Counted from the first letter of the stretch, positions 23,078 through 36,590 are shown. The stretch: DNA of 58,036 bases from Dinochytrium kinnereticum (GCA_027604005.1 JADGJT010000113.1:3714-61749); one strand, 5' to 3'. Numbers and translations are program-made. Notes: a model not told the origin generated them from the sequence alone.

Positions 23078-24234
23078 ATGTTTGCAGTCGAGTGCTCCTG
23101 GCCTTTGACCGAGTCGACTGATGGCAAGGAAGCTGGAGATGCTGGCAGCGCTGACGTAGGAGGAGGCTGGGCTGAAAGGGCCATCGAGATAGTTCCAAGT
23201 CTTTCGGTGTTTGAGAATGTGGAGGGATCTGATGATCGTAAAGCCGCAAATGTCCGCGTTGTTACTCTCATGAGACCCACAGACGGCTCACAAACTCATG
23301 CAAGCTTAACGCTGACGATTCTTCAGCCGGATTCAAGTTGGGTTATGAATGGCATCTCCATAACTTCAAGCTCCAGGCGTCAGGAGATTTATGCCAACAA
23401 TGACGAGTATCTTGGAACCACAGAGAATGCTGGGCGGCTACCATGCAAGTGCGGATTCACAAACGTTTTTACATTCCAGTACGCATCGAGGTGATAGTTT
23501 AGACTTATCTTTGCTTGTGCAAAAAACAGTCTTTTTACCGCTCTGTTGTCTGTCGCCGGCCAACGCTTGAAGAAGATTACAATCAAGGTCGGCTCCCTCG
23601 CAATATGTTAATGCTTATCTTCATAGTTTGTTTCGCTAGATGGTGATCATAATCAGCTGGAACTTTTGAGGATCCGCATCGCCGGGAAGCAGTTGGCCAA
23701 CGAGGCCCAAGGAGAAGAGGTACATTTACCTCTTATGCCCATTGGCAATGAATCTCACTTTGGAAGAAGGCATCTGTTGATATTTCAGCTGTACGAAACA
23801 TGCTTAACTCAATGTCGACCGATATTCCAAAAAGCGCCGAGGCATTGTTATCTTCAATCGAGTCGGGAGGAATGTCAAACGGCGGATTCAACCCTATATC
23901 ATTACTGCCCATGCTATCTGGGCTCAAATTGAGCAATCTTGGGCCTGTGATGAGTATGGGGACTAAATCGCGCGAAGGTATGCAATCGGAAACGCCAGCC
24001 GTTCGAAGGATAGATGGAGATATTCCGACTAAAACTGTTGGACTTTTATCATCTGATGGGGTTTTCAATGCGGATATGCTCAAGGAATCGATACTAAAAG
24101 AGGTTGATGCCAAGATCGCTCAATTGCAGGAACATATTGATAAGAGGTTTGATCGGCTGGAGGCTCATCTGGCGGGTCTTGTGGAGGCAATGATTGTGGA
24201 AAGGGAGGGGGAGGAAGAGGAGGAGAACATATGA
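23078..24234 (+). CDS. PAAT/C10orf88-like protein
   Basis: Four exons (23078-23464, 23530-23587, 23640-23719, 23767-24234) give 330 residues with matching phases. The first donor is weak and least certain. The N-terminal half reads as a beta-sandwich: VMNGISITSSSRRQEIYANN then EYLGTTEN parallels the corresponding segment of human PAAT. The middle part VDISAVRNMLNSMSTDIPKS aligns well with its IDLDKVQTIMESMGSKLSPG. The C-terminal helix IAQLQEHIDKRFDRL matches the IHELQEHIDDKIALL tail helix. Human PAAT was described as an ATPase partner of mitochondrial ABC transporters. I see no Walker motif here and cannot say whether that role holds. The human residues are from memory, so a profile search should confirm the match. 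Confidence 0.6.
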
Positions 24235-24339
24235 AGCTCTATGGTGTAATGGTGAATGCGGGACGTTCACAACTGCACGTCATGTTAAATAGAATTGGTG
24301 CCTATGGTGCAGCAAAGGCTCTAGCCTTGTGTTAATTGA

Positions 24340-25743
<1,404 letters not shown>

Positions 25744-25953
25744 AGCCTTCTTCGGTATCCATTTACCTCTTTTTCGCATTCCTACTCGGTATCATATTGA
25801 GCATTCTGGATTGGCCAGATGGCCTCTCTTTCCTTTTTTTCAGAGGTTGCTTTGCTATATAGCTCGTCAACACCTCATAAGAGATGTACTTCCTCTTTCA
25901 AGAAATACACAAATAAAAAAGCGGGGACTTTCTTATTTCATTTTACAGACGTG

Positions 25954-28592
25954 CTAGTATCCCTCATAATCCGCCTGTCCCGTCCATACTCGCATGATCG
26001 CAGGCACCGCCACCGCGTCTGCCGCCAAAGCCGTGGCCGAAGGCTCCTGAAAGGCATGATTAAATACCGATTTTCCAGGTGCCCACTGTGGTCTCATTCT
26101 TAATTTCTTCATCATCTTCCCATCCCCTCCCTTCTCCGCAGTGGGTCGAATCGTCTTGGCCTTCTCCGACAGCGCCGTTACCCCAAGTGGCTGCCACGTT
26201 CTTGGCATATGATGGGTGGAGGATTGTATTGATAATGGTACCTCTTTCGATTTTCGAATCTCATCCAAGAGTGGAAGATCCAGCAAGGTGGAGAGGTGAG
26301 GCTCTTCGGCGGCTCCAGGGATTTGTGGACTGATCTCCTCGATTGGTTTTGGGAGCATGGGACGATGTGTGATCAGAGGACGGTCTTGCGCGTCCGATTT
26401 CTTTTGGAATGTCACGCGGCCCGCTGACCCGATTCTTGGACCGCCTCTTGCGAGACCACCGCTCCCATATCGAAGAGGGGGAGGAGGAGAGACATCACGG
26501 CCTTCGGGTTCAAAGAGATTTGCGGGAACTCTGCCTGCATCGCCACCTGCTTCCGCTATTCCGGACGAAGAAATCGGAAGAGGAGAGGAAGCCTCTGCGT
26601 GGTCAGAGATGTGTAATTTTTGAGGGGAGTTGAGCTCTCCGTCGAGGGATGACGTGGGTTGGGGGCCTGCGTAAGGTGCTCGCGATGAGGTGGCTCGTGT
26701 TGATGGCTCATCCCTTACCGCAGATAAGAGCCCACCGCGTCTCGAAGACGCCAATTTGCTGTTAGCAAGCGATATAGCAATCTCAATAGACTTCTCCGTG
26801 GACGCATGAGACCTCCCTCCAACACTTCGCCCCTGGGAAACGGGTGACAACCTTCCTCCGGCATTCTGCCCACCATTATACCCCCCTGAATGATCCGCCG
26901 CCTGCCCTACCCACCCCATGACGGAGGATGACCGTCTTTCCGAGCTATGCTGACTCTGTGGCGGGTTGATGCTCATCATGGAAATTGATCTCCGACGCTC
27001 TGGTTGCGCTGTTGATGGCACGCCACTTGCCTCAGGGGTCGTGCTTGGTGGGGGGAAAATCTCGTCGTGGATGATGGATGGACGGGCATTGTGAAGTAGA
27101 TGGGTCGCGAACGGGCCGCCCATGATCCCACCGGAGGCATTGATAGCGTGCTCGCCGGTTGCGCCGCCACCGTAGCTGAAAGTTAGAGTGCGGTGGCGGT
27201 TTTTTTGGGCTTGTTCCCACATGAGACGCTTACGACTTAGGCGCTTTGTGAAGATGTCTTTGACGGTTTCGATAGATTCCTTGGGAAGCGATGCGAGTTA
27301 ATAGTTGCTTCAGTTTGTTGATACGCAGTAAAGGTGCTATTTAATACGATAACGAAAGCATACAATAGGAGCTGCAATGAAACGAAACAGCTGAAAGGGA
27401 AGAAAAGTCTTACCATCCCATCCCGTGTATCAGCTGTGAATGGTCGTTGATACCTCGCCTTAAATTCCTTAAATGACGTCTCTGTTTGAAAAATAGCCAA
27501 CACAGCAGCACTTGGCGGCGCAGGCTTATTATGCCGACCTCTATCCCTCCTCTCCGACACACACCTCGATCTCGCCATCTTCATACCACCATGCTCTTTA
27601 AACGTGATAGGCGGGATCTTTGACTGAGTCCTAGCCTGAACGCTCTTGAACTTTTTCTTGTTTATCATCATAATCTCCCTCGCATCCATCTCAATCCTCT
27701 TCGCCGCTCGATTCAAAGCGGTGGAGTTTTCACCCGGTTGGGTTGGCGATGTAGTTGGCTTATTTCTCCTTTTCTTTGGCTTGGGTGGGTGGACATCATA
27801 CCGATGGGATATGGGGACAAGTGGGGTAGCCAGTAGGCTTCGTTCAGCCTGGATCATCTCAACTTGTCTCTTATAAACCTGTCCACGAAAGACCTTCCTG
27901 GGCCTCCGTGATCTGCTTTGTCTGAGCTCATGCAAGTCATGTCTTTGAGAGTCAGATCCACCCATGGGGTCGGGAACCACGGTGAGTGATTCGGCATGGG
28001 AGAGAAGTCCGTCCTTCCTCATTGACCTGGTCCCCGCTGCGGAGGCCATTGGCGATGAGGTTGAGCCGGCTTTAAGTGAGGCATTTGTGGTACCAGTGAA
28101 CAGGGACATCTTGCTCGCCTGCACCGAATCTGCAGCAAGGGAGAATGAAGAGTTGGGGAAGGTCTTAAGCTGTGGCTTGTTCCTCCCCAACGGCTTAAGG
28201 TCCTCCTTACGGGGAGCTCCCCCTCCAGCCCGCATCTTTACCGCAAAAGCGCCTTGCCTGCCGCTCCCATCCATCTGATCCCCCCTAACCACAACGCCAC
28301 TCGAATGAATGGAAACAAGAGCCCTCCTCTTCCTCTCTAAAAAGTCTCGTCGTGCTATGACAACCGCCTCCTCCCTCTCCATGCGGGCCTCCTCAAGAGA
28401 CTCAGCAGCCTTGCTGATCCTGACATGCTGCCGTTTGATCTTGTCAGAGAGCTCTGCACGTCGAATGGCATTTTCTCTCTCTCGCTCCTTTTCGATGAGG
28501 TCGAAGAGGGCGACGGCCAGACGCTCCTTGCGCTGGCTCTCGAGAAGGTTGCGGTGTGCTGGGAACGACTCTGGAACCGCAGGCTCGGCCAT
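25954..28592 (-). CDS. Unrecognised 834-residue protein, coiled coil plus disordered tail
   Basis: I do not recognise this protein. Two exons (27414-28592 and 25954-27279) join in frame. Residues 15-100 are a strongly charged helix or coiled coil (LIEKERERENAIRRAELSDK and similar). A basic region follows with RRPRKVFRGQVYKRQVEMIQ. Near the splice junction lies FKEFKARYQRPFTADTRDGM, and just after it VKDIFTKRLSRKRLMWEQAQ, which look like folded or binding segments. The last 400 residues are rich in Ser, Pro and Gly with likely phosphorylation sites. The gene starts 190 bp from the divergent thioesterase gene and ends 210 bp from the convergent RagA gene. A cytoskeletal or flagellar role would fit the composition but is speculation. 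Confidence 0.6.
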
Positions 28593-28782
28593 CTATTCAT
28601 TCAGATCAGCCCTCGAGAAGGTGTTGCTGATATCAAGGGGCACGCGCGTTGAGGCGTTGAGGCCGTTGTCGCCGTCGTGGCGTGTCGGTGAGCGCGTTGC
28701 TGGGGAAGCCGAAAGGAGTCTGACAAGTTCCCTTTGGAAAGAAGGTCACTGGTGACAATCTAAAATTCAACTCAACGTCATA

Positions 28783-30441
28783 ATGCCACAGGATGGGGGT
28801 GATTTGCGGTCACTCATCGAGCGAGGTGAGGACGACGGCCTTGGCCCGCAGCGACGCCTAACGATGCATTCCACCTCTCCTGATGACCAGCGCTGCATCT
28901 TGAGGAGATCGATGAGAACCTTTACAGGAGCACGGCCGCGCAGCTGTGGCGGCCGTTGAGGGCTCGAGGCGTCTTCGGTTAAACTCACGGCACGTCGTGC
29001 GATTACTTACTGCTGATGTCTAGGTGGTCAGATTATTGGACTGTCACTCGCTGCTGCTACGCGGACCGTCCCTGAGCAGTTCTTGGTGCACGTATGCATT
29101 TTTGGTTGCCTTTAGCGGGTTCTGATGTTCTTTTGCAAAAAGTCTCTGCACTGTTACTTCCTTCTCCCGGGAAATGAAAACTTCCCCATCATCTACTCTG
29201 TGGAGCGCATTCGCGATGGTATTTTTTTTTGAATGGGCGTCTGAGATCTTTTTAATGAAGAGGTTTTTACTTGGTTGGGTTTTAAGGCAAGTCATTTATG
29301 ACGAGGCGGGTCACTGCGAAGCAGAAGGGAAAGATAATCTTCCTTTGCTCTTGTTCTTTCCAAGTCGTTGAGGCAGGGCTGTTGAACCATCAGGTTGGGT
29401 TGGTTATGGTGTCTTGGTTTTTAACTTGAATATTGTAGGCACCCATGCCAAAGGTGCCGCCTCCTGAGGAGCTTCCAAGGTAAGGGAGACTCACTGTTTA
29501 AGGATCTATGTCTCCCAATTCATAAATTGACTGTCTGTAAGTAATGAAGAGGTCTTGAAGCGATGGCTCGAGGATCCCGAGACTCCTCAGAAGTACCATA
29601 GATTCTTGGAGATGAGGCTTGCAGAGGTACAGTTTGAGAAGTGCTATTTTTTCCTGAACGGCTTGGGTTATCGATATTAACACCTTTGCAGCCCGTCCCC
29701 ATTGAGTTTAAAGCTGTCAGGCAGACCTCAGGAAAGGAGATCTTGGCTCCCCCCAAGTCTGAGCCAAAGCAGGTAAGGAGCACAAATATCACGTAGATTA
29801 CTTGGCTCATTCCAAAATTACAGATGGTCTGGATGCGCGCAAAAGGAAAGCTACCTGATAACCTCTCGTTCCATCAGGTAATGACCCGCCTTAACCAGAT
29901 CTTCTTCTAACGCTCACTCAAAGTGCGTCGTGGCATGCAAGTGTCTTTATCACCACGCAAATCTGACACTCCCCTAGATACCTCGGACCACTATCTCCTA
30001 AACACAAGTCTCCTTGTTCATGGCGTGAATGGGTTCACCGACCCCCAACTCTCTATGATCGCCTCATTGGACCACACCATCGTAAATTCCTCGTCTTATC
30101 CTAATCCCCACCCCACTCACCACACCCTTTTCTTCAACAGTGGTTCCACAAACCCTTCAAGGCGGATGACTGGCTTTTGTACGAAATGGAGGCACGTAAA
30201 GCACATCGCCCCCCCCCCGTCTTCGTTGTTTTATTCTGCTTGCTGACTGGGTTCTTAGAGCACCAAGACTGGCGGAGGGAGAGGACTATGCTTTGGACGC
30301 GTGTTCAATCAGCAGGGAGACCTTGTAATGAGCTGCGCTCAGGAGGGATTGCTGCGCGCTGTGCCGCGGCCGCCAAAGAAGGCGCCTGTGGCAGGTGTTT
30401 CCAAGGGTGCAGCGGGAGGGAAGGGCGAGCCAAAGCTCTGA
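28783..30441 (+). CDS. ACOT8: Acyl-CoA thioesterase, ACOT8/Tes1 (TesB) family
   Basis: Thirteen exons (28783-28825, 28891-28977, 29024-29091, 29143-29218, 29287-29393, 29439-29479, 29542-29626, 29692-29772, 29824-29877, 29924-29936, 29978-30081, 30141-30191, 30259-30441) join to 330 residues, close to the 319 of human ACOT8. A double hotdog fold is supported by [24 protein letters not shown], the linker [10 protein letters not shown], the catalytic-region [20 protein letters not shown] and the C-terminal [19 protein letters not shown]. The enzyme hydrolyses acyl-CoA in peroxisomes to recover CoA during beta-oxidation. The C-terminus is PKL, a weak variant of the SKL peroxisomal signal. Two introns (29937-29977 and 30192-30258) appear to begin with GC rather than GT, and one coding exon is only 13 nt. 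Confidence 0.9.
29937..29977 (+). other. 41-bp GC-AG intron
   Basis: The intron begins GCAAGT, the classic form of a GC donor, and ends CTAG. Using it restores the conserved reading CVVAY then TSDHYLL of the thioesterase; the nearby GT donor does not keep frame. Confidence 0.7.
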
Positions 30442-30789
30442 GCAGACGCGGGCATCACCCTCCTTCTCCCGTTAAAGCGATTGAGTGAACCTGAGCGCGT
30501 TCCGCTGCTGTGACGTGAAATGATGTTTGGCTGTGGGGTGGATACCGTTTGTTGCTCAACATCACGTCAACAGAGAAATTCAACTGCTTGGTGTATTCCG
30601 TTTGGCCTGTAGTACCGTTGCGCAGGTGATTTCAAAGATTTGTTGGAAAGAATAAGAATAATAAGTGATTGATTCCTCAGCGATAAATTCAACGAGCACT
30701 CCCTGCACCCCCTGCAAAGCGACATTTGACCTGCATTCACTTCGTTCTCCACACCCATCTCACCCGCTCTCCTATCCTTCAGCATCGAC
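30442..30789 (+). promoter_or_regulatory. Intergenic region upstream of glutathione reductase
   Basis: This 348-bp stretch lies between two same-strand genes. It presumably contains the end of the thioesterase transcript and the glutathione reductase promoter. No coding signal or repeat was seen. Confidence 0.4.
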
Positions 30790-32993
30790 ATGGCATCCAT
30801 CGTTCCCAAAGTTTACGATTACCTCATCATCGGGGGAGGGTCGGGCGGTATTGCGTCCGCGAGACGCGCTGCGAGTTACGGCGCAAAGGTCGCTGTTGTG
30901 GAAGGGAGTTAGTGTCATCTTGCTTTCAAATCTGCTTGCATGGCCTTGCAGCCTGCCCTTTCCCACCTTGGTTTTTTTGCTCTCCCTCGTCGTTTCCTGT
31001 GAGATGCTCATTTTCTTCCCGTTTCTCTCGCTTGCTCTTTGATTAGGTCGTTGGGGTGGAACTTGCGTGAACGTTGGTGAGTGGGGTTTCTTTGCTGCTG
31101 TCTCTCATAATCGGTGGTTGCCTGCGATTGCTGATTTTTGCTTTTCTCACGGCTGGATGTTATCGAATCGGAACGATAGGATGCGTGCCCAAGAAGATCA
31201 TGTGGAACACTGGTGAGCCCTCTTCCCCATCCCTCAGCGACGCTTTATGGGCCGCTTAAGTGTCTACCAGACCTAACCGTTAAAATCAGCCTCGATTGCC
31301 GAAATGCTGCATGAGGCGAAAGGCTACGGCTTTGATGTTTCAAACAAGGGCTTTGCGTGGGACGCTCTCAAAGTGAAGCGTGACGCTTACATCAAGAGGC
31401 TTAATGGCATCTACACCACCAACCTGACCAAGGATGGCGTTACCCTTATTGAGGGAACCGCCAAGTTTGTCAAGGCCGACACGGTCGAGGTCAATGGGGA
31501 GCAGTACACTGCCAAGAACATTCTCATTGCCACCGGATCGAGGGCGTGGATCCCTAATCACCCTGGTGCTAGGGAATACGGCATGACAAGCGATGGGTTC
31601 TTTGAGCTCACCTCATTGCCCAAGAAGGTAAGCAGTCTCTGTGGCAGTTTTGGTTTCTTTTTCTTTTCTTTCTTTCGCCTCGAGGCTTCACTCATGCTGA
31701 TCTTGCCTGTAAAAAACAAAAGGTTGCCGTTGCTGGAGCCGGATACATTGCGGTTGAGCTTGCTGGTATCTTCAACGCTCTTGGAGCGGATGTGACTCTG
31801 TACATTCGTGGTAACCTCTTCCTCCGCGGCTTCGACCCCATCATCAAGGAGTCCCTTTTGGAGGAGTACAAGAAGGCTGGTGTGAACGTTGTCTGCTGCA
31901 GCTCCATCTCCAAGGTTGAGAACATGGCCACCGCCGCCGATGGTGGCAAGAAGAACCTCACGCTTCATGTTTTGGACAAGGACAGCCTTACCACCACGAC
32001 TGCCACTGGATTTGAGGAGCTCATCTGGGCTGTTGGAAGGGAGGCCAACGTTGAGCCTTTGAACTTGGGCGTCACTGGAGCCAAGTTGAACAGTGATGGG
32101 TTCATTATTGCGGATGAGTACCAGAACACTGCCCAGCCTGGTCTTTTGGCGCTTGGTGATGTGTGTGGTGTTGCTATGCTGACCCCTGGTACGGATGCTC
32201 AATTATTTCATTCTTTTTTTTTTGCGTTGCTTGACGAGTCTGACTTTTTTTTTCTTTTCTTTTCTTTCTTTTCTTTTTTCTTTTGATGAACAGTCGCCAT
32301 CGCCGCTGGCAGAAAGCTCTCTGACCGCCTCTTTGGGAACAAGCCCAACGCCAAGCTCGACTACACCAACATTCCCTCCGTCATCTTCTCCCACCCCACC
32401 GCTGGCAGCGTCGGACTCACTGAGCCTGAGGCTCGTGAAAAGTACGACCAGGTCAAGATCTACACCTCAAAGGTATGGGGGATAATGCCATTTTGTTTCT
32501 TGCTGCGCTCTTTTTTTTTTTTTTTCCGCGGGGGGGCCGGGGCGGGCCCCCCCCGCCCCCCCGGCGCCGGCCCCCTGCGGCGGGGGGGGCGGGGCGCCCC
32601 CGGGTGGGCATCTTACAATTTATTTATTTTTTCGTCCACAACCCTCTAGTTCACCAACATGTACTACTCGATGTGCGATCAGAAGCAGGGCACCTACTAC
32701 AAGCTTGTGTGCGCCGGCCCTGAAGAGAAGGTTGTCGGTCTTCACATTGTTGGTCGGGGATCTGATGAGATCCTGCAAGGGTTTGCTGTCGCCGTTAAAA
32801 TGGGTGAGTCCTTTTTTTTTTTTGTTTGTTTGTTTGTTTGGGTTTATTGGCATCTTTTAACACGCAAGTGCCTCCTCCTCCTTTTTTTTCTTCTTTTTTT
32901 TTTTCTTTTTTTGTAGGGGCGACCAAGGCAGACTTTGACAGCACGGTTGCGATCCACCCCACGGCGTCTGAGGAGCTTGTGACGATGAAGTAG
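30790..32993 (+). CDS. GLR1: Glutathione reductase
   Basis: The protein starts [20 protein letters not shown], an FAD-binding Rossmann motif. After introns come [15 protein letters not shown], which holds the redox-active disulfide cysteines, and [15 protein letters not shown] for NADPH binding, then [17 protein letters not shown] and [17 protein letters not shown] around the FAD. The interface domain ends with the active-site [12 protein letters not shown], whose His completes the catalytic dyad. The reaction reduces glutathione disulfide with NADPH. The short N-terminus gives no clear mitochondrial presequence at this start, so a cytosolic form is expected. Several introns interrupt the gene; one near 32470-32650 contains an abnormal block of G and C runs. 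An AATAAA signal follows near 33036. Confidence 0.96.
32526..32603 (+). other. Block of G/C homopolymers inside a GLR1 intron
   Basis: About 75 bases made almost wholly of alternating G and C runs follow a T run inside an intron. The surrounding sequence is of ordinary composition. It may be a sequencing or polishing artefact like the G-rich patch next to the gap in VPS1, or a genuinely structured GC block. Confidence 0.55.
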
Positions 32994-33726
32994 ATGTTTT
33001 TTTGTTTTTTTTAGTTTTTATTATATTTTTCATGCGAATAAAGAAGGGTGAAGCAATTGAATATGTTAATTATTATTATTGTTGCATATTAGTACTATTA
33101 ATACGTGATGATCTGAGTCCATGCACGCACAGCATGAAATAAATCAATCAATTCAATTTAATTTATTATTATTCTTCATAAATTAACATTAATTAAAATC
33201 AATTAAATTAATTCACAGAAAAGGAAAGGTTCGATGCGATTCTCGCCTTCTTGCTTGCTTGCTTGCTTGGATCGAATGGCTGGCATGGCTGGCAGGGGTT
33301 GGCCAATGGCTGCTTTCCAGCTTTGCTTCCTCTCTTTTCCATTTCACACAAACTCACTCTCTCACGCTGTCGTTTCCCACACACCAACCGCTCATCAATC
33401 ACCACACCCCACCACGTAAGTCTCTGACTGGCGTCCTTGCCCTTGGACGATGCCCGCCATCGCATGCCGCCTCACTCCACCAGCATCCCCTCCTCCCCCC
33501 TCCTCGCGGGCTCGCGGGATGCGTGCGGAACTGAAGGACCGGGTCCACAACCTCCCGCCGGTGGCTGGGGTCTTTTGGGAGGGGAACGGGGGGAGGGAGA
33601 GCGTCATGCGGATGTACAATCTGCTGCCTCAACATTGAACGTGCTGAACAAGAGAGAAAAAAAGGCTAACCCGCTTTTCTTCCCTTTCTCATTCCTACTT
33701 ATATAAAAGAACAAACCAAACAGCAG
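32994..33726 (+). promoter_or_regulatory. Intergenic region upstream of calnexin
   Basis: The first 220 bases are AT-rich with AATAAA-type signals and repeated TTAATT or ATTATT steps, fitting a 3' end. GCTT and TGGC short repeats follow near 33245-33300. An open frame at 33450-33638 would encode 62 residues (containing GVFWEGNGGRES) but matches no family I know, and it sits in the presumed calnexin promoter, so I do not call it. Confidence 0.4.
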
Positions 33727-36297
33727 ATGAAGTTTCACCTGATCCTCGCCCTTTTGGGCATGGTCGCCGTCAGCTCCAGGGCCTTCGCCGAGGAGAGCAT
33801 CGACGACACTGATGAGACTCCCGAAGAGCTCCCCCTCGACAACCCCTCCACCCCCTTCACCGTGAGTCTTGATTGCCTCTCCTCGCTTCCTGCCGCCTCT
33901 GTGGTTCAACTCGCCAATCTAACAAACCTCTTTCTTTGGTCGTTTTCTTTTTCTTTAGCCCACCACTCTCTCCGCCGCTTTCATTGAGCAGTTTGATGGC
34001 GCCGCCAACAAGCGCTGGATCAAGTCTGAAACCAAAAAGATTATTGATGGTGTTGAGGACGATGAGCTCCTTAACTACAGGGGTGAGTGGGCCATTGAGG
34101 AGCCTACTGTTCTTGGTGGTTTCGCTGGTGACAAGGGTCTTGTCGTCAAGACTCCCGCTGCCCACCATGTAAGTTTTACCTTAGTTTTTCACTGTAGTAT
34201 GTTATTGTTGCGTTGTTTACTTACGTTGATTCGCTCATTTTTCGCGTTTTTCCCCCCCGTTCTCTCCGCTCTCAATCTGCAGGCTATCTCTGCACTGTTC
34301 CCGAAGCCTATCGACAACACCGGCAAGACCCTCATCCTTTCGTGAGTTGTTTTTTTTTGGATTGAGGGTTTACCATTGGATTTTCTTCTGACCCTTCGCC
34401 TCTTTCTTCTCTTCTTTCCATAGATATGAAGTCAAGCTTCAGAACAGTCTCGAGTGCGGCGGTGCTTACATGAAGGTCCTCACTCACAACGCGTCCTTTG
34501 TCCCCGCAAAGTTCGACGACAAGACTCCCTACACCATCAGTAAGTAGAGTTCATCGTCACAGCTTTTTCATGAGGTGTGTTTGAACTTTGACACGTTTGT
34601 TGACTCTTTTCCTCATCTCCCAAGTGTTCGGCCCTGACCGTTGCGGTGGCACCAACAAGGTCCACTTTATCTTCAGGCACCTGAACCCCATCTCGGGAGA
34701 GTGGGAGGAGAAGCACTTGAACAACCCCCCCGCCGCCAAGATTGAAAAGACCTCGACCCTTTACACCCTCATCGTTCGCAAGGACAACTCTTTTGAGATC
34801 TTGATCAACAATGAGAGCGCCAAGTCCGGGTCCCTTTTGGAGGACTTTACACCATCTGTTAACCCTCCTAAGGGTGAGTTTGCCGGTTTTTTTTTTCTTT
34901 TTTTTTAGTTGGTTGCTTTTTTTGGCGGCGAGAGGGGGCTTTGACTAATTAACTATATTGACTTTTTTTTTTTTTTTTTTTGCAGAGATTGATGACCCCG
35001 AGGACAGCAAGCCCGACACCTGGGTTGATGTTGCCAAGTGAGTGATCCTCGATAACTATTCTGTGACGCATAATCCAGATGGAATACTAATTGTGCTTTG
35101 TGATGCAGGATCGTCGACCCTACGGCAACCAAGCCTGATGACTGGGACGAGGACGCGCCTGCCTTGATTGAGGATGAGAACGCTGTGGTACGCATCCTTC
35201 TTCTCATTTTACTGGTCTTCTATGCGCGATCGAAACCGTTCTCTAACCCACCTCCTTCACTGTCAAACAGAAACCCCAGGACTGGCTTGAGGACGAGCCC
35301 ACCACCATCCCCGACCCCAGCGCCACGAAGCCTGAGGACTGGGACGATGAGGAGGACGGTGACTGGGTCGCCCCCACCATTGAGAACCCCAAGTGTGCTG
35401 AGGCTTCTGGCTGCGGACCGTGGAAGCGCCCCACCAAGTCTAACCCCGATTACAAGGGCAAGTGGAGGGCTCCTATGATTGACAACCCCGAGTACAAGGG
35501 TCCCTGGGCGCCGAGGAAGATTCCTAACCCTGCCTTCTACGAGGACCTCACCCCGTCAAAGTTCGCTCCCATGGTTGGTGACTGGGACTTGATTTCTTTT
35601 AGAAGTGCCTTTCTTTCGCCTTCTTGTGGTGTGTGTGCTTATTCTTGCATATTGTTTTTATTAGGGTGCTCTTGGCTTTGAGATCTGGACCATGCAGGAC
35701 AAGATTCTGTTTGACAACATCTTTATCGGTCATGATGAGGATGTGGCCAGGACTTTCCGTGCTGAGACCTGGGCTGCCAAGCACAAGATTGAGACTGAGA
35801 AGGAGACTGTTGTTAAGACTGAGGAGGAGAAGAAGGTGAATGATTTTTGATGTTTTTTGTTTTCTTTCTTTTTTTTTTTTGAGGCGTGAATGTTGATTGA
35901 TGCTTATTTTCTCTCTCTCTCTTCACGCGACTAGGCCGCTGTTGACGCCAACGCCGATTACCTTGAGCGTGCCAAGCAGTTTGCTTTTGATACCCGTGAC
36001 CGAGTGATCGCTTTCATCACCGCTGCCGCTGAGGATCCCGTCGAGGCCGTTAAGGAGGACCCCTACGCCGCTGGAGTCCTTGCTGTGATCACCCTCTGGT
36101 TTACGTACTCGGTTGCGTCGATGATTGCCATGTACGCTGGCGCTTTGGTTGGGAAGAAGCCTGCCGCTGCTGCTGAGAAGAAGGCTGAGAAGAAGGAGGA
36201 GAAGAAGGAGGAGAAGGAGGAGAAGAAGAGCGAGAAGAAGAGTGAGAAGAAGGAGGGGGCTGTTAAGAGGTCTGCGGCTAAGAAGGCTGATGATTAG
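33727..36297 (+). CDS. CNE1: Calnexin
   Basis: The protein starts with a signal peptide ([20 protein letters not shown]). The lectin globular domain includes EFSP-like strands such as [20 protein letters not shown] and the calnexin signature [18 protein letters not shown]. The P-domain carries the proline-rich repeats of type 1 ([30 protein letters not shown]) and type 2 ([23 protein letters not shown]). A transmembrane helix ([20 protein letters not shown]) follows near the end, then a cytosolic tail almost wholly of Lys, Glu and Ala. Calnexin binds monoglucosylated N-glycans in the ER membrane with ERp57-type partners to fold glycoproteins. At least eight introns interrupt it, one with a T run of about 18 before exon [13 protein letters not shown]. 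The gene symbol follows yeast usage. Confidence 0.96.
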
Positions 36298-36590
36298 ATT
36301 GCATGACTTATTTTGTCAATTGAGGGCGTTTGTTGTGTTTGTTGTTGCTGTGTTGTTGTTTTTTTCCCAGCCGAAAAGGCACTGTCTTATTCTCTCTCTC
36401 TTCGTCTCTTCTTGTCCTGCTTTCACGGGGTGGGGTTGAGTCGTTTAACCCTTTCTTTTGAACGAGTGTTTAGTTCAAGCGAGTTGTGCTGTTTCTTTTT
36501 TGGCTGAAGGCAAATTAATTGAAGAGGAAATTTCCAGTTGGGAAAATAAATGAATTGTCATGCTGTGATCAGCACCCAAAGTATTATGAC

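Noticed and set aside
33450..33638. 62-residue open frame containing GVFWEGNGGRES
   Set aside because: No recognisable family; it lies in the presumed promoter or leader of calnexin, so chance cannot be excluded.
36140..36440. Arg/Leu-rich open frame overlapping the calnexin tail
   Set aside because: It is a shifted-frame reading of the Lys/Glu-rich calnexin C-terminus.
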